Shown here: positions 1-10,952 of the stretch, in pieces
Layout: each line of letters opens with the position of its first letter
How positions within the stretch are numbered: the stretch's first letter is position 1
NCBI GenBank assembly: GCA_007644065.1
Contig: VJWN01000030.1
Coordinates: 306,425-370,424 of the forward strand
Direction of reading: 5' to 3'
From: Margaritispora aquatica
Taxonomy: Eukaryota; Ascomycota; Leotiomycetes; Helotiales; Discinellaceae
Length of the DNA: 64,000 nucleotides
Translations under genes and position numbers: made by a program
Notes under the pieces: generated by a model
The model's database searches: none
What the model was told of the DNA's origin: nothing
The model's input: only the letters and a program-made list of their open reading frames with translations

Positions 1-1089
1 GCTAATGACAGCTACTTTCGCTGTGTCACTTATCTACTCGAGTGTCGTGTGTCTATACCTTCGACTAGCAATCACACCCACGCAACGCAAGATCCTGCGA
101 GTAGTCCTCGTTTTGATTCTAGCTGAGGGTGCAAGTTTTGTGATTGTAAGGCCCCTTGCCGAGCTATAACTGCAGAAAGAGGGTGATGTTGACTTCTGGG
201 TTGCTATAGGTGATAGCATTGACATGTTCACCGACTGAGATGATTTGGAGCACAGATATCACGTTCATGTGCTCCGTCCTGTTTGAAGACGGAATTGCAC
301 TAATAGCAGTAAGGAAGAACCCAAACTGTATCGACCTCAGAGGATACACGAGGTGGAATGCGTTTTTCCATGTCGCTGTTGACTGCTTCCTCGCTACCTG
401 TCCAATAATTGTGCTGCGAAAGCTACAGATGGATTTCAAGAAAAAATGTCAGAAGTCCTCAAAATATGTCGTTGGAATGTATTTGCTGACATTTCGAAGT
501 GTATATAGGGGGCATGTTTGGACTAGGCTCGCTTACAATCATTGCGACGGTTTGCCGTGCAGTGGTCGGCCTGCGTGGGTTTGATAATTTAAATGGCACT
601 TAGTACGGTCCCGGCGATCAAGCTCATTCTACTACAAAGAAGCTCATCACTGATATAATCCATAGCAGCATAGCACTTACCATACTCTACAGCATCATCC
701 AAATATGCGTCAGTACGATGTTCATCTGTATCCCCTCAGTGGCACCTTATTTCGTCAAACTCCTCGTTAGACTCAGCGTACTGAGCAAGGATATTAATGA
801 CATGAACGATGCCCTGCCAGACGAGCATCCTCCCACGATCGGACAAGGGGGAGTGAGGAGACTACCCAATGAAGACAGTCTCCTCATATCGACGCAAATC
901 TCTGTTCCGAGTGCGCTGCCCACTCGTGCTAGTAGAGAATGGCAAATTATCACTCTTGAGCCTAAGGTCTATATGAGTTATGATACTAGTACTCATAGTG
1001 GTAGCGAGGGGCAGAGCATTGGCCAACAGCTGAATGAGAAACACAATGAGCAATGGGATGGAATGGGACAAGGTCACCTTTCGAAATGA
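1..1089 (+). CDS. Rhodopsin-domain integral membrane protein (PTH11-like), 5' end outside the window
   Basis: The 3' part of a fungal multi-pass membrane protein of the rhodopsin-domain/PTH11-like type. I read four exons: 1-145 (open in frame 2 from the window edge), 210-447, 509-602 and 666-1089. The introns 146-209, 448-508 and 603-665 all have GT-AG ends; the second and third have CTGAC and CTGAT branch-like motifs. The third intron removes a stop codon in the same frame at 601-603. The spliced protein has several hydrophobic helices, a CxDLRGYTRWNAFFHVAVD helix, a basic loop after the KLQMDF motif, a helix with ICVSTMFICIPS, and a polar cytoplasmic tail. Helix order matches the family, whose members may be receptors or simply membrane proteins of unknown role. 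The start codon and the first helices lie upstream of the window. No single long ORF shows this gene because the introns break it. Confidence 0.8.
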
Positions 1090-2708
1090 TGTGCTGCTTG
1101 ACCAGAGACCGTGTAGATACCAAGGGGGCATGCAGAGTAATCCTGTCTTATGACAAATAAATTTTGTGTGTTTTTTTATTTTAAACTAAGACTTTGCAAA
1201 CACAACACGGAAAAAGTCGTGCATGAGATTACCTTACATAGCAATAACGTCATCAAATGCCTTTGGACCAACCAACTACTTACTCTCTCACTCAACTTCT
1301 CGCTTATGCTGATGTGCATGGTTTCGTAGTCAGCAACACTTCTAAGCAACGCAACGCGATGTGTAACGACGAGAGAGATGAAAATCCATTATTGTTATGG
1401 ATAAAAACAGGTATATCTAGGGCTAATCTATGTTGCTCTCCAGAATTTTTGACTATTGTTTTGATATAATCGTCCTTTCATCCCAACATCTAAACTTCAT
1501 CAACAACCAACAAGCGAAGTAGTCTCGTACTAAACCATTACCAAACCTCTTGTAATTATTTGCATCATCTGTCAATAGCTTTAGCTAACGCTCAAACAAG
1601 AATCATTTTTATCTCCACTCAGACCTCAAGTTTCTCACACCAACCTCAAACGCACCATCCTTGCCATCATGATCGCACCCGAGCTCCAACCAACAACCTC
1701 AACAAGCTGTCTTGCAGCTTCGGCCGAAAATGGAAAGCCAATCCGAGAGGGCGGGGAAAGGGGCGGATTGTTCTAATTCTGCCTCCTGCAAACATGTTCT
1801 TCTTCTTTCGCGATCGAGGTTGGAAACGGGCCCGGTATCTAAGCAAGCAGGGATGAGGAGAGTAGGTGGATCATTCGGAGATTGTAAGAGGAGTTGTAAC
1901 AATAATAAGACAAGTCCGTCTACCTAAACACCGGAAGTGTTCAAATTGAGGAGTGAAAGTTTTATACAAACCCATTTTTATTGACCAACCGCAAAAGCAT
2001 CGGCTTAGATCTTAGATGCATTAGAGCCATTTGAAATAGCAAATAGAGCACGAACATAAGCAATATTTAATTCAATAAACTACTGAAAGCGAGTTTGGAA
2101 ATACAAAGTGAACTATAGACTTATTGAGGGATGTAGAGTATGAAGTGATAATGTATTCCCACCAAGCTATTCAAGCAATACGACCCAAGGCTTCTCCTTT
2201 GTTATTCAAAGGCCCAGTTTTGATGGATCGATGGTTCAAAGTCGTTAAATCCGACTCGAGGAGTGGACCAGCAGAGCAGTGTTAGAGAAGATAGAGGAAG
2301 TTCACTCAAGTGAACGGGATGCTGCTTGTCAATATCCCAACATGTAAAGACATATGCTCTGTGTCGGACAGGTCTTATTTGTTGTGCCAGTGACTTCAAG
2401 GTCTGATGCTACTTCCATATATTGCAATGGTTCTGTAGAATCATCGTCAGAGTCGGAAGAATTGTGAGAACTCTGTCTCGGTGGATCTTAACTCACAATT
2501 GATCCTGTCGCTAAAAATGGAATCTCGCAGTACTCCAACGGAGCTGGTTCTTCTCGGTGTGTGCGTTGAGTTCAAGGACTCCTCGATGTCAAGTCGATCG
2601 TCTTGCATGATAGCATCCACCCATTATTCGATCAAGGGCTCTGTGTCCTTAATTATCGGACATGTGGTCATATGTTCGTTGTGGTTTCGATCCTGTCGTC
2701 TTCCATCC
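1090..2708. other. Intergenic, 1.6 kb
   Basis: No convincing conserved gene. A CT-rich, UTR-like stretch (about 1480-1668) precedes a 35-codon ORF, listed separately. Poly-T/A tracts occur near 1170-1185. Confidence 0.6.
1669..1776 (+). CDS. Possible 35-aa small protein
   Basis: An ATG at 1669 follows about 190 nt of pyrimidine- and CAACC-rich sequence of the kind that forms fungal 5' UTRs. The frame runs 35 codons to TAA at 1774-1776 (MIAPELQPTT... ending GGLF). No signal peptide, membrane segment or known motif is visible. The only argument for it is the leader-like context; it may be chance or the first exon of something longer. Low certainty. Confidence 0.2.
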   Translation: MIAPELQPTTSTSCLAASAENGKPIREGGERGGLF

Positions 2709-3389
2709 TCACATAAGCCACATCTGCACATGCGGCGGGGTACTCCATCCCTGATCCAACCCATGCTTCAACTCCCACCTCAAGCTCTCAACATACCAAT
2801 GCACATGCCTAATATCTGCACTCACGGTATCAGAATCCACAGCCTCAAACACATTCGCCGTATCCCATCCAACCTCTCCAACATCCTCACTCAACTGCAA
2901 ACCTCTCACCCTACCCCTCCCCTCCTCCCTCGACATAACAAGGGCAATACTCTTCAAATTCGGCATCAGCCTCACCTCACTGAGAGAATCATACTTGAAC
3001 ACTCTCAAAATCTCCCACACGCCCGCTTCAATCGCACACTTTAAAATCTTTGCACTATGCGGACTCCGTGCGAGGTCGAGAGACAGGTCCCCAGAGGGAC
3101 TGCAGTCCAATTGGTCGAAGAAGATGGTGTCGTTGGCGAAGTCGACGAAGACGGCGGACTCATGGCGGGGAGCTAGGATGAGGTTTGTATAGGTCGACAG
3201 GAAGAGCGTGCGTGATTCACCGCAGACGTGCAGGAGCGGGTGTGGTCGCTCCTTGGAAACATATTGCTGCACGGTACGGTTGTAGCGAACGGAAACGACG
3301 CGGGGTTCGGGGAAAGCATGTTTCCAGATTTTAATACGGAGCTCGAAGGGGAGTTCGGGGAACTTGTGGAAGGTCTGCGAGTATTCCAT
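2709..3389 (-). CDS. 2EXR-domain protein
   Basis: A 226-aa single-exon protein. It opens with the characteristic 2EXR block, here FPELPFELRIKIWKHAFPEP at about residues 10-29, followed by the R-V-V-x-V strand and the LLHVCGESR helix around residue 53. 2EXR proteins are a large, mostly uncharacterised fungal family, most expanded in Leotiomycetes and relatives, and distantly reminiscent of F-box proteins. The length is within the usual range. No signal peptide or membrane segment. The neighbour on the left reads the other way and gives no functional hint. Confidence 0.85.
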   Translation of the reverse strand: MEYSQTFHKFPELPFELRIKIWKHAFPEPRVVSVRYNRTVQQYVSKERPHPLLHVCGESRTLFLSTYTNLILAPRHESAVFVDFANDTIFFDQLDCSPSGDLSLDLARSPHSAKILKCAIEAGVWEILRVFKYDSLSEVRLMPNLKSIALVMSREEGRGRVRGLQLSEDVGEVGWDTANVFEAVDSDTVSADIRHVHWYVESLRWELKHGLDQGWSTPPHVQMWLM

Positions 3390-3799
3390 GGAGGTTGGTT
3401 GTGGACGGGTGAAGTTGTTGTTGCGAAATGTTGTGTTTGGCGTGGTTGTTGACGTTGGAGGGGAATGTTAAGTCAAGTTGTTCGATGACGAGGAAAGTTG
3501 GAGTCAGTCTGGTGCGATAACGCGGGAGGCTGTCGACTAGCCTCGTCTAGTAGTGAAAGTCAGTTTCGCTACCCTGTTTAGACTTACCAATCACGATCTA
3601 TAGCTTACACATTGATTCATTCCCCTCCTCAAAACCACGTGGCTTCATTTGAGTGTAAGGGACTCATCTCTAGGTACCTATACTAATACTGATATCTGCA
3701 AGCCCATCAGCTCCAAGGATCATCTATCCTAACTCCATCTATATGCCGCTAAAAGGTACAACCAAAATACCGCCTAATATCTTATAAACTCCTACATCC
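3390..3799. other. Intergenic, 410 bp
   Basis: Upstream of the 2EXR gene and downstream of the aquaglyceroporin stop. Nothing distinctive seen. Confidence 0.6.
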
Positions 3800-5962
3800 T
3801 CAAACACCAGCATACCTCCCACTTTCCTCTCCTTTCCTACCCATCACTCTCCCTTTGTTCCTCTGAATCCTCTGTCCCCATCTAACCCTCCATTTCTTAC
3901 TAGCCCTCTTGATTCTCTTCCTTGGATAGTTAACAGGACTCTCACCACCCACAAAGATAGCAGCATCATATAAGAAAGCTCCAAATATGGCCCCTGTAAT
4001 GGGCCCGATCCAGTTCCCCCAAATCCAGTAACTGTCCGTGAATATCTCCTTCCCATATCCAAGAGCTAGTAGCGCAAGGCGAGGACCCAGGTCACGAGCG
4101 GGATTCATGGCTGCGCCAGTGTTGTAGCCAAATGCCATAGAGAGAACGGTGATCACGAGACCAAGTACAAAGGCAGACATTCCGGCGCCTGGAGGCGCAT
4201 TAGTGTCATCTCCGAGAGCGAGAACCGCGACGGCCAAACACGCTGTAGCTGTGAATTCTGTGAAAAATGCTGTAGCGCCTCCAATATAGTCATATCTCGG
4301 GTAGCAAAGGAATGCACCCATGGTACCTGAATCCTTCAAACTCGCACCTGCAGCGAAACTTCGAATGCCCTCTTGATAAAGGCCAAATGAAATCATAGCT
4401 GCAAGGAAAGCACCCACGATCTGAGCAAGCACATAGACAGGAACTTTGCGTAGTGGGAAACCACGATAAATCCAGAGCATGATGCTGATAGCAGGGTTGA
4501 GATGCGCACCAGAAATTCCACCTGCAATGTAAATGCCTACCATCGTTGCAAGCCCCCATGCCCAGTCTGTTGTTTCTTCGTTTCCAGCGGCACTTGAGGA
4601 TGTGACAACAACAAGATCAGCACAGAAACCAAGAGTGAGTTGCACCGTGACAGCAAGAAGTTCGGCAAGCGGTTCACGGAAACGCAGTCGAATCACCGAC
4701 CAATGTGTATGTAAGTTATGGATCTCTTCGGTTTCTGGATCGTATGCTTTGAGGGGCATTTCCTCACCAATCCAGTGATCATCTAGGTCATTCTCATCGA
4801 GTTTCTCAGTGATGGCGGATGCATCATCTGGGAAGTAGTTATCTGCCTCGTCATCCACAATAGCTTGTTCAGGCACAGGAGGTAAGTCACTAGGCCTAAG
4901 TTTCGCCTGGCTAACATCCTCCTCTTCTTCCTCGATTGCATGCTTCGACGGACTAAAGGGCTCTGTAGCTGAGCCAATATTGGAGGTCTGTCTCCCAACC
5001 AGTGGCGATACTGGAGCAGGCGAGAATCCAGTTCCAGTGCGCCTAAGTCCTTGAAAGAGCTTGTTCTCTCGATCTTCTCTAGCATTCTGAAGCTGTGATG
5101 TCACTCTACCTAAATTGAGGGTTGCTTCAACTCGTCCTTGCTCGAGATCACTATTTGCTTCCTGGTGTCTCTGCTCAGCTTCTGGAATCTGGATCTTAAG
5201 CTCGCTTCGTGAAGGTACCATTCCTGGACGTATCACACGTGGGAGCGGTTTTGCGAGACCCCATACTGGTCTAGCATTGATAGGCTGATCGTATGCAGGA
5301 TTCAAATCTGTGTATCCAGGATCAACATAAGGTTGATTTGCAGCAACAGCTTCCACCGGCGCTGGCCCTGCCAAAGTAAAATTGACAGACTGGTCGTCTC
5401 TTCCTGTTGCTATTGCTTGCTGTGGTGCTGCTAGTAAAATGGTAGGTCTCCGTTGTATGCCTCGTGCTGGGCTCACAGTCGCCCATGTTCCTGTTCTCGC
5501 ACGCAGACCTGGAGATGAAAAGCTAAACCGGGGTTCGCGTTCTGAGTTTGTGCTTCCCCTAGGTCTGGTGGCATTGGACCTGTGTCTCTCTGGTATTGAG
5601 TTCAAGCTCGGTCCAGCTTCATTGCTCTCCGGTCTTAGAGGCGATTTCTTAAAGACTTGTGATCGTGGAGATAGCTCGCGAGGTTGGAGGTTTTGTGGTC
5701 TGGCGGATATAGTTCGTCCTCGAGGTCGGTTTGCGTCTGTTTGACCTATACTGACATGTCTCCTTGGAACTGGTGGTAAAGTGCCTGCACGATGCAAAGG
5801 TGTAACTGTTGAAGGTCCTTGATCTGCCCTTTGCCCCGACGTGCTTGGCGATTGTACTTCCTGAACAGTGCTTGTCTGGCTTGGGGTATGCTGTACTGGT
5901 CCAGCATCTCCTGCGTTCTGCCCCTCTTCTACCTCCCTCAATTCTTTGGCTTCGTCAGCCAT
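3800..5962 (-). CDS. Aquaglyceroporin (MIP family) with long N-terminal extension
   Basis: A 720-aa intronless membrane channel. The C-terminal 290 residues form a major intrinsic protein: six hydrophobic helices from about residue 430, first pore loop SGAHLNPAIS (NPA at 489-491), second pore loop TGAAMNPARD (NPA at 620-622). The aspartate after NPAR (D624) is the usual glyceroporin mark, so the likely cargo is glycerol or similar polyols across the plasma membrane, with or without water. Residues 1-425 form a Ser/Pro/Arg-rich, low-complexity cytoplasmic tail with an acidic run at about 344-350, as in fungal Yfl054c-type aquaglyceroporins, where the tail is thought to be regulatory. The C-terminal tail is strongly basic. 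The ATG at 5962 gives a full-length protein with no upstream in-frame alternative. Confidence 0.93.
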   Translation of the reverse strand: MADEAKELREVEEGQNAGDAGPVQHTPSQTSTVQEVQSPSTSGQRADQGPSTVTPLHRAGTLPPVPRRHVSIGQTDANRPRGRTISARPQNLQPRELSPRSQVFKKSPLRPESNEAGPSLNSIPERHRSNATRPRGSTNSEREPRFSFSSPGLRARTGTWATVSPARGIQRRPTILLAAPQQAIATGRDDQSVNFTLAGPAPVEAVAANQPYVDPGYTDLNPAYDQPINARPVWGLAKPLPRVIRPGMVPSRSELKIQIPEAEQRHQEANSDLEQGRVEATLNLGRVTSQLQNAREDRENKLFQGLRRTGTGFSPAPVSPLVGRQTSNIGSATEPFSPSKHAIEEEEEDVSQAKLRPSDLPPVPEQAIVDDEADNYFPDDASAITEKLDENDLDDHWIGEEMPLKAYDPETEEIHNLHTHWSVIRLRFREPLAELLAVTVQLTLGFCADLVVVTSSSAAGNEETTDWAWGLATMVGIYIAGGISGAHLNPAISIMLWIYRGFPLRKVPVYVLAQIVGAFLAAMISFGLYQEGIRSFAAGASLKDSGTMGAFLCYPRYDYIGGATAFFTEFTATACLAVAVLALGDDTNAPPGAGMSAFVLGLVITVLSMAFGYNTGAAMNPARDLGPRLALLALGYGKEIFTDSYWIWGNWIGPITGAIFGAFLYDAAIFVGGESPVNYPRKRIKRASKKWRVRWGQRIQRNKGRVMGRKGEESGRYAGV

Positions 5963-7250
5963 TTTGACTCCTTCTCAACCGATGTCTTCGAATCTGATAA
6001 AAACGAGTGTGGTTGCGTATCCTGCTAAACAAGTAAAAGGGGATACCAATCCATATAAAGATCTGCCAAGTCTAGAACAAAGTCAATTGAAATACCAGTG
6101 GATTAACCATGAAACTTCACGGAGGGTGTCCATGGCAAGATAAGGCTCATCAAGACGATGATGCAGTCTCTGATAGATTTTCATCATCCTCGCCATGCAT
6201 TTTCATCTGCTCCCACCTTTTCTTCCTTGTCCGGCAAGTATCACTATCTCCTGTTGGCTGCATGGCGTGTTCAGGAACCACTTGGTCCCACTAAGTTCCC
6301 ATCAAGATCAATCAAGAAAGCTTATATCTATGCTGTGGAGCCTCATCGGCCCTTGGAGCCGCGACAGCTTTCCACTTGTGCTACTTTTTTGAGAGACGGG
6401 AAGCATGGTTTGTGGTGGGTATACAGATAGAGAGTGGGGAGAGAAATATTTTGCAAGGTGTCAAAAGGGTTGGTCGCTGGAAAATCTAAAGACCCGGTTC
6501 TTCCGACCTAATCACGTGTATAATGGGAACGTCATACGAGTTTGGTTCCATATTTTGATGGTGAGGTATCTATTTTTATAAAGGCCGAGAACTTTTTTTC
6601 TGGAGAGATCTTCGTGTTAGTATGTGGAGCTCAGTATAGTCTGTTTGCCTCCATCTAGAACTGGACTCTAGAGCAGAACGGGTAAAGCACTGTGCCTTCT
6701 CGGCTAAGTGGGTGAGGTAATCAACGGAATATAGGAGTATGCAGATCTTTCGATCAAGTAACTGTATTTAAATCTCTCTGTCATTTCAGTCCCGTCTCTG
6801 TGTTGAGTCGAAGCGTGTTGGAGGCAAACTGTTGATTGCTAGTGCAGCTGAATGTTTAGTGGCAACCTCTGATAAGATGATGTTGTTGTTGGCTCAGTAA
6901 ATCAATAGTAAAAGCTGCTAAACCACTTTGATTCTCGTTCAAGTCTGAGTCCTCAATCAGTTGTATGGGTGTTTTGTTGTTTTTTGTTGATTCAACTTCG
7001 CTTATATATGGATGACGTTGTTACGAAGATGGAGATTTGTTGCAGAAAACCTTTTTTGGAATTGAATATGAGGCCCGAACCTCGTCGTTGGAGCGAAGAA
7101 GGATAGACCCGAGAATTATCTCTCAATGCATCCAGTAAATCCTTCCTTGACTTTTTCCTCCCAAGCAAGTCCCTCCCATTACGCCAGTCACCCCCGTCAC
7201 TTAAACTAAGCAGCAGAAAACTAACGCCCAACCAAACTCAACCCTATCAC
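5963..7250. other. Intergenic, 1.3 kb
   Basis: The promoter and 5' leader of the minus-strand aquaglyceroporin, then the 3' flank of the secreted protein at 7251. Short ORFs on the plus strand (6109-6430) overlap one another in different frames and show no coding character. Confidence 0.6.
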
Positions 7251-8275
7251 TCACTGGCAATGAGATCTGCTCACATAAGCTTTATGCCCCATGTCATACT
7301 CAAACTCCTGTCCACACGTAGCTTGACTTCCACGAGTGCAGGTATCAACAACGTCGCTAGCAAATGAAGCCAAGTCAGCAGTGGTGATGGACTTCCATGA
7401 ATTGTTTTGCAACATACCAGCCCCATCAGTCAGCACAGCCATCTTCGCGAACTTTAAACTGAGGAAGGAGCGCGGAAGGATAAGGGAGACATACATCATC
7501 ACAAACAGCAATGAACGAACACCCACCATACAACCGATCAGGCGTACTGGCCACCTCCAAACAGGGCTTGTTCGTGAGTGGCTTGAACAAAAACACCCCG
7601 TCCATACTAGTGAGATAGCGCATGTTCTCGTCGATGCTTACGATACTTGCGAGGTTGAAGAGCTGGCCGGGGACGGGGCAGCATAAAGTACCTCCCTGTT
7701 TGGCACCCATATCATCAGCGTCATTTCCCATCAATCTACAGTCAAACAGACTATTCATGCTAGGAGTCATGGGTTGATGGAAAGGTGGGAATATGAAAAC
7801 GTACCTTACACCGCTTCTCAACAGAACGAGCAACAATCTTGTCGTTTGAAGCCAGATGGGCAGTGATGTTGAATGTGGGGTGGTTCTTAGCTACTTGTGC
7901 GTAGATCTCCTGTGGGCCTGTCAGTTACTTCCACTACATAACTCTCTCTTGAATTTTAAGAAGTGAGAAATAAACCCATACCTGAACAGTGCCATTGTGC
8001 TCGATATAGTGAACTCGAATTGCTCCTTTGAACACGATAGCTTCGACTCTGTCGCTAGCACTTATCCAATCGCGACTTTCAATTATTGCTCGTCGTTCGG
8101 AGGAGGGACTGCTGAAAAAATTTGCACTTAGGACCTGCGATGGGGGTTGAAGTCGATTTATGAGTGCCATTTAGAAGGGAAGGATGAAAATGGGTGATGT
8201 TGAGCTTGCATTGGTGACAGAGATCGCTGAAGCGGTGATCAAGAGCTTGAGAAGTTGCATGTCTGCGGCTGACAT
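7251..8275 (-). CDS. Secreted cysteine-containing protein, paralog A of a tandem pair
   Basis: Five exons on the minus strand: 8219-8275, 7982-8134, 7805-7909, 7495-7695 and 7251-7442. All junctions are phase 0 and the model gives 235 aa. Exon 1 encodes a hydrophobic signal peptide (MQLLKLLITASAIS). The mature part contains HYIEHNGTVQ, a CCPVPGQLF motif, a C-x7-GGC-like segment and a C-terminal ASDVVDTC...CGQEFEYD block. The gene at 9493-10450 has the same motif order, the same signal-peptide exon phase and a similar length, so the two are clear paralogs. The third intron (7696-7804, 109 nt) is the least certain junction; I chose it because it restores the motif alignment with the paralog. 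I do not recognise the family. Secretion and paired cysteines suggest a secreted effector-like or cell-surface protein, but that is inference. Confidence 0.65.
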
Positions 8276-9492
8276 GCTGCATTGAGTTGCAATTGTTCTT
8301 TTGAAATGGAATTGGTTTATCAAGAAGGAGTGGTGGTTCTGAACTGGAGTTGTTGTTGTTAAGACAGATTATTGGAGGAGGGTTGTTGGTGGACAGATAT
8401 AGACCCTCACCATGACCGCAATCCCAACCAACCATGACTTCACTTCTTCGATACCAACTTATACAGCCCCCCAACCACTAATCACAAAAGCGGACAGAGA
8501 ACGAAGCCAGAAGACTGTGACTTGTGTGAAAATTTCCAGAAAGCAAATTTCATTCACTACGCCACCGTATAACAATCCGGTTTAGCAACTACCGCTACCT
8601 CAAGACACTATAAGACCTTTCGATAAGCACTTCATGAATCAGAGCAAGTCATTCGATTTAAGCAAATATATACATAGGATCGTTTGTTCTGTGAGTCACT
8701 TACTATCACACAGCGGAAGACGGTTCAGATCAAGCCTTGCATTGCCTTGCAACGATAGTAAATATGCTGCTTTATAGGGAAAATTATCTAGCCCAATCCT
8801 ATTAGCATAAACTCTCTGCCCACCATGCAAATAAACGTCAAAGTGAAGTGCATCTGGGCAAGTGAGTAGCGCTTAGCGATGCTTGATGGTGACAGATCAC
8901 ATGGCCTCGCGAAACCCCATTTGGGGGGTTTAGATTTCGAACACTAGAAATATATGACAACAATCTGACGCACGGGTTGGAAAAACGAAGTGTGTGACTC
9001 TTGAAGCGATTTAAATCGGAGATGGGAGTTGGTTTAGGGATAGGGCCTGCAGTAGCAACCCCTACCTTGGTTACAGATGTCTCTCATTCTCTTTTGAAGT
9101 TTTCACAGACCTTGATCTTTTGGCCTTTTTACTTTGTTTTCGTGAGGCGCAAGGGTAAGCCAAGGTTTATCATTTTAGGTGTGTAGCTTCTACTTGAAGC
9201 ATTAAAGAGACAATTGGGCCCGCGTGATCAGAGTGATGAACCTGAATATATGAGATGGTGCTGTATAACCCTTGCTATGGACTGGCTAGCAAAAACGCAA
9301 AGCTGTTTTGCTCACATTGGATCTGGCCTCCGCAAACCTCAGATCCTCCAGATCCTCCAGATCCTCCAAATTTCTCAAAACATGTAACGGACAAGGCCGA
9401 GAGCGAGCAATTATTGTTCGTATTAAGGACCAAGCAACGCAGCCATATCAATCTCCCAGAACTCCATGTGGAAACGTTTTGTCCGGAGGTAC
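8276..9492. other. Intergenic between the secreted paralogs, 1.2 kb
   Basis: The promoter of paralog A and the 3' flank of paralog B. It contains three exact copies of a 9-bp unit (AGATCCTCC) at 9341-9367. Small ORFs here have no recognisable features. Confidence 0.6.
9341..9367. repeat. 9-bp tandem repeat, three copies
   Basis: The unit AGATCCTCC is repeated three times without mismatch. It is non-coding and about 125 bp downstream of the stop of secreted paralog B. Confidence 0.8.
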
Positions 9493-10450
9493 TTAGCACC
9501 CAACTGCAGAGACGACGACATTGATTCTACCTTCGTCAAAATTGTTGTGGGTGCCTACGTCAGTGAACTCTTGTCCACATGTATAGCGACTATAGTCGCC
9601 GTTGTGTCCACAGTTATTCACAACGTCTTCCGCCAAATAGGCAACCCAGCCACAATCGATGTTTTTACCCCACCAGTCCTAGAGACGCCATTAGTTACCA
9701 ACAAGAGGCATAGTACCCATTTCTCAACTTACCTCATTGCATAGGATGAGACCGCTGCATGCACCCGTCCAACCATCATATGTAGTCGCAACTTGGATAC
9801 AACTGTTTCCGCCGACTCCACACCACCCATCGACATCCTAACAGGCTATCAACTTTGACACTTTATTTGACCTATACCACACGAGAAGGATGTGTACTGA
9901 CTCGGAGATAGTTAGTGTTACTATAAACAGCATCTCGGCTAGTTCTGCTAAACCACTGGCCAGGTACCGGACAGCAAAAGCGACCAGACTAAATTCCCTC
10001 AGTAACAACACTGCAGGGCAGCAGTGAAGTATTTAACTGACCACATATGCATCCCCATCATGGAGCTGGCGCCTCTCAAGTCCATCATCGCGGGCATTCT
10101 TAGTATGGTTTGCGTTCTTGTGGAACTGTTTGGGAACATAGTCGGGATTCAATCTTTGAGCTTCAGCAATAACGCTCTGACGATGAGTTAGCAAGCGTTC
10201 GAGTATAAAACTAAGAGGGCTAACGTACTTGAATGGTGCCGTTCTTTTCAATGTAGTGACCTCCAACTTTGCCTTTGAAGGTCATAGTACCATTAACCTT
10301 CCATACCTTGGGCTTAACGTCGACCACATGACCTGGAATGCTGGCTGCACATACCTGCTAGATGTTAGAGACTTTCAATTCCACTTCAAAGTGACATACT
10401 ATTGAAGCAGCAAGCAGGAAAATGGAGCTGGGCATGGTGATCAGATGCAT
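9493..10450 (-). CDS. Secreted cysteine-rich protein, paralog B of a tandem pair
   Basis: Six exons on the minus strand: 10400-10450, 10229-10354, 10042-10176, 9902-9988, 9733-9837 and 9493-9678. Every junction is phase 0 with GT-AG ends, and the introns are 45-64 nt. The product is 229 aa. Exon 1 gives a signal peptide (MPSSIFLLAASI). Motifs in order: HYIEKNGTIQ, a short basic segment ending LERRQ that could be a Kex2-type processing site, FCCPVPGQWF, DGWCGVGGNSC, DGWTGACSG, C-x10-C around the GKNIDCGWVAYLAEDVVNNC helix, YTCGQEF, and a C-terminal VVVSAVGC ending in cysteine. Paralog A (7251-8275) shares motif order and most junctions; B has one extra intron between the CCPVPG exon and the next. 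Function unknown; the cysteine content fits a disulfide-bonded extracellular protein. Confidence 0.75.
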
Positions 10451-10952
10451 GGTTGTCGTTTGAGGTGTTGGTGAGACAATAGAGAAGAAATTGTGTTCAG
10501 GTGAGATTTTCCGCGGGGAAATGAGGATTGGATGGTTCTGTCTTCTATTGAGAAAATCTTGTTTGTTTAATGAGGATGAAGAGAGATGGAGGGGTATTTA
10601 ATCTCGAAGCATCACTTGATTGAGAAAGGGAGAGATAGATAGTAATGGAACGAGCTCAGCCAAAAGTGAATCTGAAATACCTCACACTTTCCCAACTCAT
10701 ATCCAACTTTATAGACACAATCATTCTTTTGCCTAATGTGACAATCGTTTGAAGTCCAGATTCATTTTTCCAGCGATCCAACTTCCGGGATATTGAATCC
10801 GTTCCAACGATTTGTTACCAAGGATCTCGCTTCCAGCGGCCAACACCCAGTATGTTGGGAAAATTTTTGTACAACTCCAGACCTTGCTCCTCCCAGTAGA
10901 ATCATAACCAACAATGATCAATCAGTTAACTTAATAAATATTCCCATAAGTC
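10451..10952. other. Intergenic, 0.5 kb
   Basis: The promoter of secreted paralog B and the 3' flank of the peroxiredoxin-like gene. Nothing else seen. Confidence 0.6.

Noticed and set aside
601..603. In-frame TAG suggesting the rhodopsin-domain gene is a pseudogene
   Set aside because: A GTACGG...CTGAT...CATAG intron at 603-665 removes the stop and restores the expected helix sequence.
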